Origin: Bryobacterales bacterium
GTDB lineage: Bacteria > Acidobacteriota > Terriglobia > Bryobacterales > Bryobacteraceae
Assembly (NCBI GenBank): GCA_027452065.1
Contig: DAIDHC010000069.1
Coordinates: forward strand, 1-64,000
Reading direction: 5' to 3'
Length of the DNA stretch: 64,000 nucleotides
In this document: piece after piece, positions 17,246-27,463 of the stretch
Layout: every line of letters starts with the position of its first letter
How positions within the stretch are numbered: the first letter of the stretch is position 1
Notes under the pieces: generated by a model
Told to the model about the DNA's origin: nothing
Database searches by the model: none
Seen by the model: the letters and a program-made list of their open reading frames with translations, nothing else
Made by a program: the position numbers and the translations under genes

Positions 17246-18760
17246 ATGCGGCTGTCATGGAAACTTGCGCTATCAGCTCTCGTGCTCAGCGCGCCGGTGC
17301 GGCCGGCTTCCGGTGAATGGATCCGGATCTCCACTTCGCATTTTGAGCTCTACACGACGGCGGGCGAGAAGAAAGGGCGCGAGGCGATCCGGTATTTCGA
17401 GCATGTGCGCCGTTTCTTTCTGGAAGCCAGTCCCGCCAGGCGCATCCCGCAAACTCCCGTTCGGATTGTCGCCTTCCACGACGACAAACAATTCAGGCCT
17501 TACACCATCAACGAGGCCGCATTTGCCTATTACACCGGCGCCCGCGGCCGCGACTGGATCGTAATGCAGGATATCGTCGCCGAACACTTCCCGGCAGCGC
17601 TCCACGAATACACGCATCTGATCCTTCGCCATTCCGGCCTCCGAATTCCGCTCTGGCTCGACGAGGGCATGGCGGAACTTTACTCGACGCTGCGGCCTAT
17701 GAGCAATAAATTGATCATCGGCGACCTGATTCCCGGCCGCATGGTGGATCTCCAGCAGCAAAAATGGCTGGATGTTGCGGCGCTTGTGGCCGTTACTCAC
17801 GATTCTCCCTACTATAACGAGCAGAAGAAGGCCGGCATTTTCTATGCCGAGAGCTGGGCACTAACCCACATGCTCGTCCTTTCCCCCGCCTACCGGCTCA
17901 ACTTCGCGAAGTTCCTCGCGGAGCTGTCGAGCGGCACAGATTTCGAAACCGCGAGCCGCAAAGCGCTCGGAGCCGGCGCCGAAAAGCTCGATCACGATCT
18001 GCACTTCTACTTGACCGGCCATCCGTACGGTGTGGCGTTCGATCTTCACCTCAAGAACACCGATGAGGACCTCAGCGTCGACGAGGTTCCGGCGTTCGAC
18101 GCGGACCTGATGCTCGCCGACCTGAGCGTGCTGATCAACAAAAGGGACGAAGCCTCAGCCGTCTACCGGCGGCTTCTCCAGCAAGAGCCCGATCGCCCCG
18201 AAATTGAGGCATCACTCGGCTACCTGGCGTTGCTCGATAAAGAACCGGCTGAAGCGCGGCGGCATTTTGCCAAGGCCTTCGCCGAAGGGTCGAAGGACGC
18301 GCAGATGTGCCTTGACCTGGCTTCGCTCGAGTTGAGTACCGATTCCACGTCGGAGGCGGCTGTGATCGCCCTGAAGCGCGCTCTCCTTTGGATCCCCGAT
18401 AACACGCAGGCCCGCCTGCTGCTGGGCGAAACCCTGAACAACCGGCTCGATTACCGGGGCGCGGTCGAAGCATTGAAGCCTCCACGCCCCGTAAACCTCC
18501 AGGGGGATGAGGCGAACGAGTACCTTTTGAATCTGGCCTACGCATATCTCGCGCAGGGTGATGTCGCGAACGCGAGACAGTACGCCACAGAAGCGAAGAA
18601 ATGGGCCGTGACTCCGGATCAGGTGAGCCTTACCGCATTGATGATGAGTTGCCTGAATCGGGCCTCAAACAAGGGATGTCTCGCTCGCTTCGGCCGCCAG
18701 GAATCGAACGATTCGGGCAAGGCGCATTCGGAGGCACCTCACCAGGCCCCACCGATCTAA
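17246..18760 (+). CDS. Exported putative zinc metalloprotease with TPR-like repeats (DUF1570/peptidase MA type)
   Basis: A 504-aa protein. The start at 17246 has GGAGAAGG eight bases upstream and gives a signal peptide ending near VRPASGEW. The segment HFELYTTAGEKKGREAIRYFEHV is the common N terminus of DUF1570-like proteins. The zinc motif LHEYTHLI (HExxH) is followed by PLWLDEGMAELYS, where the second Glu completes a gluzincin-type site. After residue 270 there are repeated helical pairs of TPR type (EASAVYRRLLQQEPDRPEIEASLGYLALL and later copies). The target is unknown. It is divergent from ppk1, with 223 bp between them. Confidence 0.78.
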   Translation: MRLSWKLALSALVLSAPVRPASGEWIRISTSHFELYTTAGEKKGREAIRYFEHVRRFFLEASPARRIPQTPVRIVAFHDDKQFRPYTINEAAFAYYTGARGRDWIVMQDIVAEHFPAALHEYTHLILRHSGLRIPLWLDEGMAELYSTLRPMSNKLIIGDLIPGRMVDLQQQKWLDVAALVAVTHDSPYYNEQKKAGIFYAESWALTHMLVLSPAYRLNFAKFLAELSSGTDFETASRKALGAGAEKLDHDLHFYLTGHPYGVAFDLHLKNTDEDLSVDEVPAFDADLMLADLSVLINKRDEASAVYRRLLQQEPDRPEIEASLGYLALLDKEPAEARRHFAKAFAEGSKDAQMCLDLASLELSTDSTSEAAVIALKRALLWIPDNTQARLLLGETLNNRLDYRGAVEALKPPRPVNLQGDEANEYLLNLAYAYLAQGDVANARQYATEAKKWAVTPDQVSLTALMMSCLNRASNKGCLARFGRQESNDSGKAHSEAPHQAPPI

Positions 18761-18962
18761 ACGCCCACCGTGCCGCGGCGCCGCGGGCGCGGAGCGGCGG
18801 GAGAGGCCGCGGCCACCACTCAACAAGCCGGCCGTTGCGGGCGAGCCGGCCAGCCGCGCAGATCGCAAATACCGGATCGCCGCCTGCCAGGTTCCATCCG
18901 CGGAGCCCGGAACCGCCGAATCCGCGAGGATGCTCGAACCCTCAGCGATCAAACGGTCGCCC

Positions 18963-19775
18963 CTACCGCCCCAGCGCCCCCCGCCGCGTTCCCTCGAGCG
19001 TCCGCTCCATCGAATCCCGCGGGAACCGCCGGATGAAATCCCGCAGCACCCAACCCAGCCCGAACGGAATGTCCCGCGACAGTGACACCGCCCGGCACTC
19101 CGCGATGACCCCTTTCGGCGTCTCCTGAAATTTCCAGTACGAGTTCAATCGCCACAGAAACCCGTAGCTGTCCCCGTCCATCGCCGGCCCGGAAAATGCC
19201 GGCGCCCCGCGCTTCACTTCCTGGATGCGCACCGAGCGCGAGCTCATCCGCATCTGCCCCGGGGCCGGATTCTCGGAATGCACCGCGTACTCGGTGTCCA
19301 GCACCACCGTCACCACCTGCTTCCGGTACAGGCGCAGATACACCCGCCGGTCCCCGCCCTTCTCCCACAACAGCTTCGCCTGCAACACGTCCGGCTTGTA
19401 GTATTCCGGATACTTTCCGTACTCGGCGAGCGAACGCTCCACCTGCCCCAGCGTCACTCCCGGTAGGAACACGTCCCCCTGCCAGTCCTCGATCGTCGCC
19501 TTCGGTGCCTCCACCGGCTCGCCGTGCTCCAGCACCTCCCGCGGCACAATCACGATCGCCCCGCCCAGCACCTGCCGCTTGTCCTCCGGGTCCTTCTCCA
19601 GCCGCAGAAACGGCTGGTCCCGCGCCAGCTCCGCCTCCACCATCGCCGCGTAATGATCGAAGGCCACCGAGGCGTCCGGCGTCATCTCCGCACGCGCCTC
19701 CTCGCCGCCCATCAGCACACACAGCATCAGCATGACCGCCCCGGCCCGCCGGAGCTCTTCTCGAAACCCCCGCAT
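18963..19775 (-). CDS. Exported protein of unknown function (270 aa), START-like C-terminal pattern
   Basis: A signal peptide is visible (RRAGAVMLMLCVLMGGEEARAE). The C-terminal half, with SYGFLWRLNSYWKFQETPKGVI and RAVSLSRDIPFGLGWVLRDFIRRFP, looks like the last strand and long helix of a START/SRPBCC lipid-binding fold, a pattern I infer rather than prove. The gene starts one base after the stop of the AhpD-like gene (19777), so the two are translated together. No catalytic motif seen. Confidence 0.65.
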   Translation of the reverse strand: MRGFREELRRAGAVMLMLCVLMGGEEARAEMTPDASVAFDHYAAMVEAELARDQPFLRLEKDPEDKRQVLGGAIVIVPREVLEHGEPVEAPKATIEDWQGDVFLPGVTLGQVERSLAEYGKYPEYYKPDVLQAKLLWEKGGDRRVYLRLYRKQVVTVVLDTEYAVHSENPAPGQMRMSSRSVRIQEVKRGAPAFSGPAMDGDSYGFLWRLNSYWKFQETPKGVIAECRAVSLSRDIPFGLGWVLRDFIRRFPRDSMERTLEGTRRGALGR

Positions 19776-19776
19776 G

Positions 19777-20184
19777 TTACTTGGGCCACTCCCGCCGGAA
19801 CGCCTCGTCTACCTCCACCTGGTAGCCGTTCACCATCCGGTTCGTTGCATTCGCCATTCCTACCACCGCCATTAGTTCGTGAAACATCCCGGCCGTCATT
19901 CCCGCCTTCCGCGCCGCCGCCGTGTGCGAGGCGATGCAATAGTTACACTGATTGCTCGCGCTCACCGCCAGGTAGATCATTTCTTTCGTCAACGGATCCA
20001 GCGCGCCCGGCGCCATGATCTGCTTCAGGCTCTCCCAGGTCCGCTTCAGCGCCGCCGGATCGTGAGCGATCGCCTTCCAGAAATTGTTGATCGTGTCGAC
20101 CTTCCTGGTAGCCATGATGTCGTCGTAAACCGCCCGCACCTCCGGCGGCGCATCCTCGTACTCTACCAGTCCGAACAAAGCCAT
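19777..20184 (-). CDS. AhpD/carboxymuconolactone-decarboxylase-like protein
   Basis: A 135-aa all-helical protein. It carries SASNQCNYCIASHTAAARKAG: the CxxC plus downstream His of AhpD-like alkylhydroperoxidases, which relay electrons to peroxides or act on carboxymuconolactone-like compounds. The C-C spacing with His three residues later fits the peroxidase type. ATG at 20184 is chosen because the longer reading frame upstream is not family-like. It is the first gene of a two-gene unit with the exported protein at 18963. Confidence 0.8.
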   Translation of the reverse strand: MALFGLVEYEDAPPEVRAVYDDIMATRKVDTINNFWKAIAHDPAALKRTWESLKQIMAPGALDPLTKEMIYLAVSASNQCNYCIASHTAAARKAGMTAGMFHELMAVVGMANATNRMVNGYQVEVDEAFRREWPK

Positions 20185-20718
20185 AAATTCTATTATCCCC
20201 CGGCCCTCCGGCCCGGCCGCCTGTTTTTCTCCGCCGTCCACCCGTCATGCGCCGCCAAGTCACAAACAGTAGTGGTTGAGATCGGAAGGATGGGTTGACG
20301 GTGGGACCGGGGTCACCATCCTGGGTGAACAATAAGCCTGCGAATCGGGCGCTGCCGGAAAACGGAACGGAGTGTCTTCTCCGGTACCACTCGGCGTGCC
20401 ATCAGGCGGAAGGCCGGCCACACCCGCCCCATTCCGCCTTCGCCAAGTTTTGAAAGCAGCCGGCAGGGTCCGATCAGTCGTTCCCGCTCACCAGACGCCG
20501 GCGCGGCCGCAGCCGCTCTCTGCTCGCCGGGCGGCATCGCCTGGGTCTCACCCAGTGGTTCTGGGCTTTCCTGCCCGGCTTTGCCAATCGAGTCCAGCGC
20601 GCACCCTCTACGCCCCGCAAGTCTCCCCTGTGGGGTCGGGCGTCAGCCTCCCCAGCATCGCCGCCGCCTGCATCACAATCGTAACCGGCCGCCCGGGCGC
20701 ACCGGCGTCACCGATGCT
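20185..20718. other. Gene-poor 534-bp interval with a kinase remnant
   Basis: Between the AhpD-like gene and the carboxylesterase there is no intact gene. The only recognisable protein signal is the Ser/Thr kinase N-lobe remnant described at 20364-20537. The rest shows no repeat, tRNA or terminator that I can support. Confidence 0.6.
20364..20537 (-). pseudogene. Remnant of a Ser/Thr protein kinase N-lobe
   Basis: The minus-strand frame reads LIGPCRLLSKLGEGGMGRVW, followed by AFRLMARRVVPEKTL. This matches the start of bacterial Pkn2-type kinases (IGPYRLLEKLGEGGMGEVW, then a VALK lysine strand), a family expanded in Acidobacteria. The glycine-rich loop GEGGMG is intact. The expected VALK lysine is not clear, and the frame stops about 18 residues later without the HRD or DFG segments. 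No continuation is visible in the other frames nearby. It is best read as a decayed or truncated kinase gene rather than a functional protein. Confidence 0.5.
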
Positions 20719-22404
20719 TTACGCCAACGCCGGCAACTCTCTTCTCGCCGCCCCGTCCGGGTCGTTTTTCGCCTCGCAGGTGTCGCTCAAAACCATCGTC
20801 TCCCCGCGCTCGCTCGTATACTTCGGCCATTTGGGCAGCCCGCCGCCGTTGGGATTGCCGGTCTTCATGAACTGCAATAACGCGCCGGCCATCTTCTTCG
20901 ACAGCGCTCTCGGCCGCGGCCCGCCGCCCGTGTGACTCAGCATCACATCCGTGTTGTAAAACCAGAAGCAGATGTCGAGCGTGTGGAACGCGCGCATCCG
21001 GTTGTCGAACAAAGGAGGCTGCCAGGTGAACCAATCCACGTACACCGGCGCGGGCTGCTTCGATTTCGCATCCGCCAGCGCCACAACGCTCTGCCGGTTG
21101 CTGCTCACCAGCGACCAGATCTCCACCGGCTTCCTTCCCGGAAATGCCTTCGCATAAGCTTCCACCACGTCTCTCGCCTTATCCCCAAGTCCCTGCGCGG
21201 AAAAACCAATCCTTGTCTTTACCTTCTCGATCACCTCATCGAGCGTTATCGATTCGAGCGACGAGTCCGTCCAACTCGGCGACTGCTCGTTCTCCACCGA
21301 ACTGATGATCATCGGCACGTTCGCCGCGCTCGGCGCCGCAACCGGATCGTAGGGATGCTGCGGCAGGTAGTTCCCATCGACCACCGGCACGAACGAGCGC
21401 ATCATTCCGCCGACCAGTCCTTTTTTCTTCCGCAAGCTCTCCGGCGCGCGCATGGCGAGGGCGTAGAACTCTTTCCACGGCATCTCCTGCAGCTTTGAGA
21501 CCTCCGCCGCGCTAAGCCCTGCCTCTTCCACCACCGCCGCGCCCAGGCTTTCCGAGTAATCCTTCTCGCCCGATTTCCGCAGCGCCCCGCTCAACACGAC
21601 AGCCTTGTGGAACAGACCTTTGGCGCTAGGCATGGCCGTCAGGATGGAAACCTTCGCCCCGCCGCCCGATTGCCCGATGATAGTGACGTTGTCCGGATCG
21701 CCGCCGAAATTCGAGATATTGTCGCGCACCCATTCGAGAGCCGCCACCAGGTCCAGCATGCCTGCGTTTCCCGACGCCGCGAACTTCTCTCCGCCAACGC
21801 CGGCCAGATCGCAATACCCGAACGGCCCAAGCCGATGATTCATGGAACAGAACACCACATCGCCGAACCGCGCGAAGTTCTCGCCGTTGTACCCGTCGTG
21901 CTCGATGCCGTTGCCGTTGATAAAGCCGCCGCCGTGAATCCAAAACAGCACCGGCCGCTTCTTGCCGTCGCTAAATCCCGGCGTAAGGACGTTGATCCGC
22001 AGGCAATCCTCGTTGACATCGCCGTAGTTCCAGTGATCCCGGAACGAGCCGAACGGATTGTGATACCGGTTGTCCATGCTCTGCGCCGCCGAGTTCGCCC
22101 ACCACAGCGCCGGGAACACATCCGTCCACGGCTTGGGCTTCTGTGGCGGCATGAAGCGGTTTGCTCCCGACGTGTCCGCGCCGTATGGCATGCCGAGGAA
22201 ATAGTTAATCCCCCGGAGTTGATAGCCTCGCACCTTCCCGTACTCCGTCCGGGTCAGCGCGATGTTGTCGCCGACAAACAGAATCTGCTTGTCCGCCGGA
22301 CTCACAACAGCCAGTTCCGGAGTTGCGGATACTCTCGATCCGGCGGCGATGCCGGCTGAAGTTACTCCGAGTGTCTGCACAAACCTGCGTCGGTTGGATG
22401 TCAT
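20719..22404 (-). CDS. Tat-exported type-B carboxylesterase
   Basis: A 561-aa esterase/lipase of the alpha/beta hydrolase fold. The N terminus [18 protein letters not shown] is a twin-arginine signal. Oxyanion-hole motif [13 protein letters not shown] and nucleophile elbow [12 protein letters not shown] (GxSxG) are typical of type-B carboxylesterases such as p-nitrobenzyl esterase. [12 protein letters not shown] is the family signature before the oxyanion loop. The start at 22404 is supported by GGGAG seven bases upstream and by the Tat motif. It hydrolyses carboxylic esters outside the cytoplasm; the natural substrate is unknown. Divergent from maeB. Confidence 0.88.
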   Translation of the reverse strand: MTSNRRRFVQTLGVTSAGIAAGSRVSATPELAVVSPADKQILFVGDNIALTRTEYGKVRGYQLRGINYFLGMPYGADTSGANRFMPPQKPKPWTDVFPALWWANSAAQSMDNRYHNPFGSFRDHWNYGDVNEDCLRINVLTPGFSDGKKRPVLFWIHGGGFINGNGIEHDGYNGENFARFGDVVFCSMNHRLGPFGYCDLAGVGGEKFAASGNAGMLDLVAALEWVRDNISNFGGDPDNVTIIGQSGGGAKVSILTAMPSAKGLFHKAVVLSGALRKSGEKDYSESLGAAVVEEAGLSAAEVSKLQEMPWKEFYALAMRAPESLRKKKGLVGGMMRSFVPVVDGNYLPQHPYDPVAAPSAANVPMIISSVENEQSPSWTDSSLESITLDEVIEKVKTRIGFSAQGLGDKARDVVEAYAKAFPGRKPVEIWSLVSSNRQSVVALADAKSKQPAPVYVDWFTWQPPLFDNRMRAFHTLDICFWFYNTDVMLSHTGGGPRPRALSKKMAGALLQFMKTGNPNGGGLPKWPKYTSERGETMVLSDTCEAKNDPDGAARRELPALA

Positions 22405-22722
22405 GTTTTCACTCCCGCTGCCAGCGACAGTATATCGGAATCCACGGGACACGAATTCACAATCCGGGCGCCCGCAAAGGACGCGGTATCTTCTCCGGGA
22501 GCCTGTGCCCACATCGCGGTCATGACCGAAATCCGGCGCGGTGAAAACGGGAACGAGTTCAAGTTGCCCATGAGCCGCGAGCGCAACCCTCCGCGCTCGA
22601 CGAACCGGATCGCGGCCGTTTTCCCCCTGCCACGCCCGACATGCGTTTCCAGGGGCTCTATCCGCCCCGTGCACCGGCCGGGTCCACTTTACTTCCCGGC
22701 TCACACTCCTCCTCGTGCCACA
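22405..22722. other. Divergent intergenic region with a 12-bp palindrome
   Basis: These 318 bases lie between the esterase and malic-enzyme genes, which point away from each other, so both promoters must be here. The perfect palindrome CGGTCATGACCG at 22517-22528 could be a regulator site. The reading frame of maeB stays open upstream but shows no family similarity before 22723. Confidence 0.45.
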
Positions 22723-25002
<2,280 letters not shown>

Positions 25003-25035
25003 CCCGCGCCCCGCTCTCGGGCTATCCTGCAGTTT

Positions 25036-25995
25036 ATGTCCCAGTTTGATGTCTGCGGCATCGGCCTCAACGCCACCGATACCCTGATCCTGCTCCCCAA
25101 GTTCCCCGCTTACGCCGGCAAGGTCCCTTTCGAGGCCGAAATCATCAGCCCCGGCGGCCAGGTCGCCAGCGCCATGGTCACCTGCGCCCGCCTCGGCCTC
25201 CGCGTCAAATACATCGGCACCGTCGGCGACGATGAGCGCGGCCGCATCCAGCTCGACAGCCTTTCCGGCACCGGCATCAACCTCGACGACGTCGAAGTCC
25301 GCCCCAACTGCCCCAACCAGACCGCCTACATCCTCATCGATCGCAGCACCGGCGAGCGCACCGTCCTCTGGCAGCGCCACGACTGCCTCCGCCTCTCGCC
25401 CGGCTCCATCACCGAGGAAAAAATCGCCGGCTCCCGCCTCCTCCACATCGACGCCCACGACACTCCCGCCGTCGCCCGCGCCGCCGCCATCGCCCGCCGC
25501 CACGGCATCCCCGTCACCGTCGACGTCGACACCATCTACCACGGCTTCGACGCCGTCCTGCCCAATATCGACTACCTCATCGCCAGCTCCGAATTCCCTT
25601 CCCAGTGGACCACCGAGCGCGATCCCCTCAAAGCCCTCGAGCTCATCCAGGAAGAGTACGGCATGCGCGTCGCCGCCATGACCCTCGGCGCCCACGGCGC
25701 CCTCGCCCGCATGGGCGGCCGCTTCTTCTATTCCCCCGCCTTCGTCGTCGATTGCGTCGACACCACCGGTGCCGGAGACGTCTTCCATGGAGCGTTCTGT
25801 TATTCTGTGTTGCAGAAGATGCCGCTGGCGCAAACACTCGATTTTTCCAACGCCATGGCCGCTCTCAACTGTACCCGCCTCGGCGCCCGCGGCGGCATCG
25901 CCGACCGCTCCGACGCCGAGCTCCTCATGAGCACCGCCGCCCGCCGCTCCCTCAAGGATTTCGAGCAGCGCTTCGGTTCCCGGGCCGGCGCATGA
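25036..25995 (+). CDS. PfkB-family sugar or nucleoside kinase
   Basis: A 319-aa ribokinase-like protein. Both PfkB signatures are present: the N-terminal GGQVASAMVTCARLGLRVKYIGTVGDD and the C-terminal DTTGAGDVFHGAF with the catalytic Asp and anion-hole glycines. The phosphoryl acceptor (sugar, nucleoside or sugar acid) cannot be told from sequence. It follows maeB by 33 bp and overlaps the rhomboid gene by 4 bp (ATGA), so the run 22.7-27.4 kb is probably one operon: maeB, pfkB-like, rhomboid, bshB1-like. Confidence 0.88.
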   Translation: MSQFDVCGIGLNATDTLILLPKFPAYAGKVPFEAEIISPGGQVASAMVTCARLGLRVKYIGTVGDDERGRIQLDSLSGTGINLDDVEVRPNCPNQTAYILIDRSTGERTVLWQRHDCLRLSPGSITEEKIAGSRLLHIDAHDTPAVARAAAIARRHGIPVTVDVDTIYHGFDAVLPNIDYLIASSEFPSQWTTERDPLKALELIQEEYGMRVAAMTLGAHGALARMGGRFFYSPAFVVDCVDTTGAGDVFHGAFCYSVLQKMPLAQTLDFSNAMAALNCTRLGARGGIADRSDAELLMSTAARRSLKDFEQRFGSRAGA

Positions 25996-26654
25996 TCCCC
26001 CTCCGCTCCTCCGAGCGCACTTACTCGACGGCCTCAATGACCTTGTCCCTCATCGTCGTCAACGTCGTCGTCTTCCTGCTCGAAATCAGCATGCCCCCCT
26101 GGACCCGCGACGCCTTCATCGCCCACTACGCCATCATCCCCGACCGCTTCCACTACTCCGCCCTCGTCACCTCCATGTTCCTCCACGGCGGCTGGCTCCA
26201 CATCCTCGGCAATATGTGGTTCCTCTGGGTCTTCGGCAAAGGCGTCGAAGACCTCCTCGGCCACGGCCGCTTTCTGCTGTTCTACTTCGCCTCCGGCATC
26301 GCCGCCGGCCTCGTCCACGTCCTCACCAACTTCTACTCCCCCATCCCCACCATCGGCGCCAGCGGCGCCATCGCCGGCATCATGGGCGCCTACCTCATCA
26401 AGTTCCCCCGCGCCCGCATCGTTACCCTCGTCCCCATCTTCATCTTCCTCACCACCGTCGATCTCCCCGCCGCCTTCCTCCTGCTCTACTGGTTCGCCAT
26501 CCAGTTCATCAGCGGCTATATGGGCTCCATCGCCGGCAACGTCTACGGCGGCGGCAGCACCGCCTGGTTTGCCCACGTCGGCGGCTTCCTCGCCGGCATG
26601 GGCCTTATCCTTCTCATGCCCACTCAACGCCGCTGGCGCCGCTGGGGCGAGTAG
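25992..26654 (+). CDS. Rhomboid family intramembrane serine protease
   Basis: A 220-aa polytopic membrane protein with about six hydrophobic helices. The catalytic serine motif GASGAIAGIMGAY and the partner histidine in WFAHVGGFLAGMG are both present, as is the L1-loop phrase HGGWLHILGNMWFLWVFG. All catalytic residues are kept, so it should cleave membrane segments of partner proteins. Substrates are unknown. It overlaps the PfkB gene by 4 bp and is followed one base later by the BshB1-like gene. Confidence 0.9.
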   Translation: MIPLRSSERTYSTASMTLSLIVVNVVVFLLEISMPPWTRDAFIAHYAIIPDRFHYSALVTSMFLHGGWLHILGNMWFLWVFGKGVEDLLGHGRFLLFYFASGIAAGLVHVLTNFYSPIPTIGASGAIAGIMGAYLIKFPRARIVTLVPIFIFLTTVDLPAAFLLLYWFAIQFISGYMGSIAGNVYGGGSTAWFAHVGGFLAGMGLILLMPTQRRWRRWGE

Positions 26655-26655
26655 C

Positions 26656-27402
26656 ATGTGGTCCTCCGAGCTCGCCTCAGCCGGCGTAATACAGCCCGTT
26701 GAATTCCTCGCCATCGCCGCCCACCCCGACGACGTCGAGCAGACCTGCGGCGGCGCCCTGCTCCGCATGGCCGCTCTCGGCCACCGCACCGGCGTCCTCG
26801 ATCTCACCGCCGGCGACATGGGCTCCCGCGGCACTCCCGAGCTCCGCCTCCGCGAGGCCGACGCCGCCGCCCGCGCCCTCCGCCTGGCCTGGCGCGGCAA
26901 TCTGCGCTGGCCCGATGCGCGGCTGGAAAACACCATCACCGCCCGCATGACGCTGGCCGCCGAAATCCGCAATCTCCGCCCCCGCGTCGTCATCCTCCCC
27001 TACTGGGAAGGCCGCCACCCCGATCACTACCGCGCCTCCGAAATCGCCTACGAGTCCTGCTTCCTGTCCGGTCTCCGCCGGCTCGACGAGGAGACCCCGC
27101 CCCACCGTCCCTCCCAGGTCCTCTACGCCTCCCTCTACGCCAACGTCAAACCCTCCTTCGTCGTCGATATCTCCGCCCAGTTCGAGCGCCGCATGGAGGC
27201 CCTGTTCTGCTACGAATCCCAGTACGGCGACCAGCCCGATGCCTCATCCCTGTTCCCCGGCCGCGGCGAAATCCGCGAGCGCCTCGCCGCCCTCGCCCGC
27301 TTCTACGGCAACCTGATCGGCGTCCGCTACGGCGAGCCCTACGTCGTCAAAGAAACCCTCCGCATCGACGACATCGGCGCCCTCGGCGTCCGCAGCTTCT
27401 GA
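26656..27402 (+). CDS. bshB1: BshB1-type N-acetyl-glucosaminyl-malate deacetylase (LmbE/PIG-L family)
   Basis: A 248-aa zinc deacetylase. Metal-binding AHPDDVEQTCGGALL, then DLTAGDMGSRGTPELRLREA and the downstream GRHPDHYRAS are the pattern of BshB1. This enzyme removes acetyl from GlcNAc-malate in bacillithiol synthesis, a thiol known from Firmicutes, Deinococcus and Acidobacteria. Its MSRGT-like loop and length fit BshB1 better than general PIG-L proteins such as the one at 59075. No bshA or bshC is in the window, so the assignment rests on motif similarity. It starts one base after the rhomboid stop. Confidence 0.8.
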   Translation: MWSSELASAGVIQPVEFLAIAAHPDDVEQTCGGALLRMAALGHRTGVLDLTAGDMGSRGTPELRLREADAAARALRLAWRGNLRWPDARLENTITARMTLAAEIRNLRPRVVILPYWEGRHPDHYRASEIAYESCFLSGLRRLDEETPPHRPSQVLYASLYANVKPSFVVDISAQFERRMEALFCYESQYGDQPDASSLFPGRGEIRERLAALARFYGNLIGVRYGEPYVVKETLRIDDIGALGVRSF

Positions 27403-27463
27403 ATTCCCCCGCTTTCCGGAACTCCTATCCGCGCCGCGCGTAGTATCTGTCGGAGACTCCCGC

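Noticed and set aside
18696-18709. Possible tRNA T-arm (GTTCGATTCCTGGC on the minus strand) and a similar piece near 18925-18945
   Set aside because: Neither can be extended to a cloverleaf: the acceptor and anticodon stems are missing and the second lacks a 7-base T loop. The first lies inside the end of the metalloprotease-TPR gene.
20279-20288. AGATCGGAAG, resembling the start of a sequencing adapter
   Set aside because: Only ten bases match and the following bases differ; expected by chance in 64 kb.
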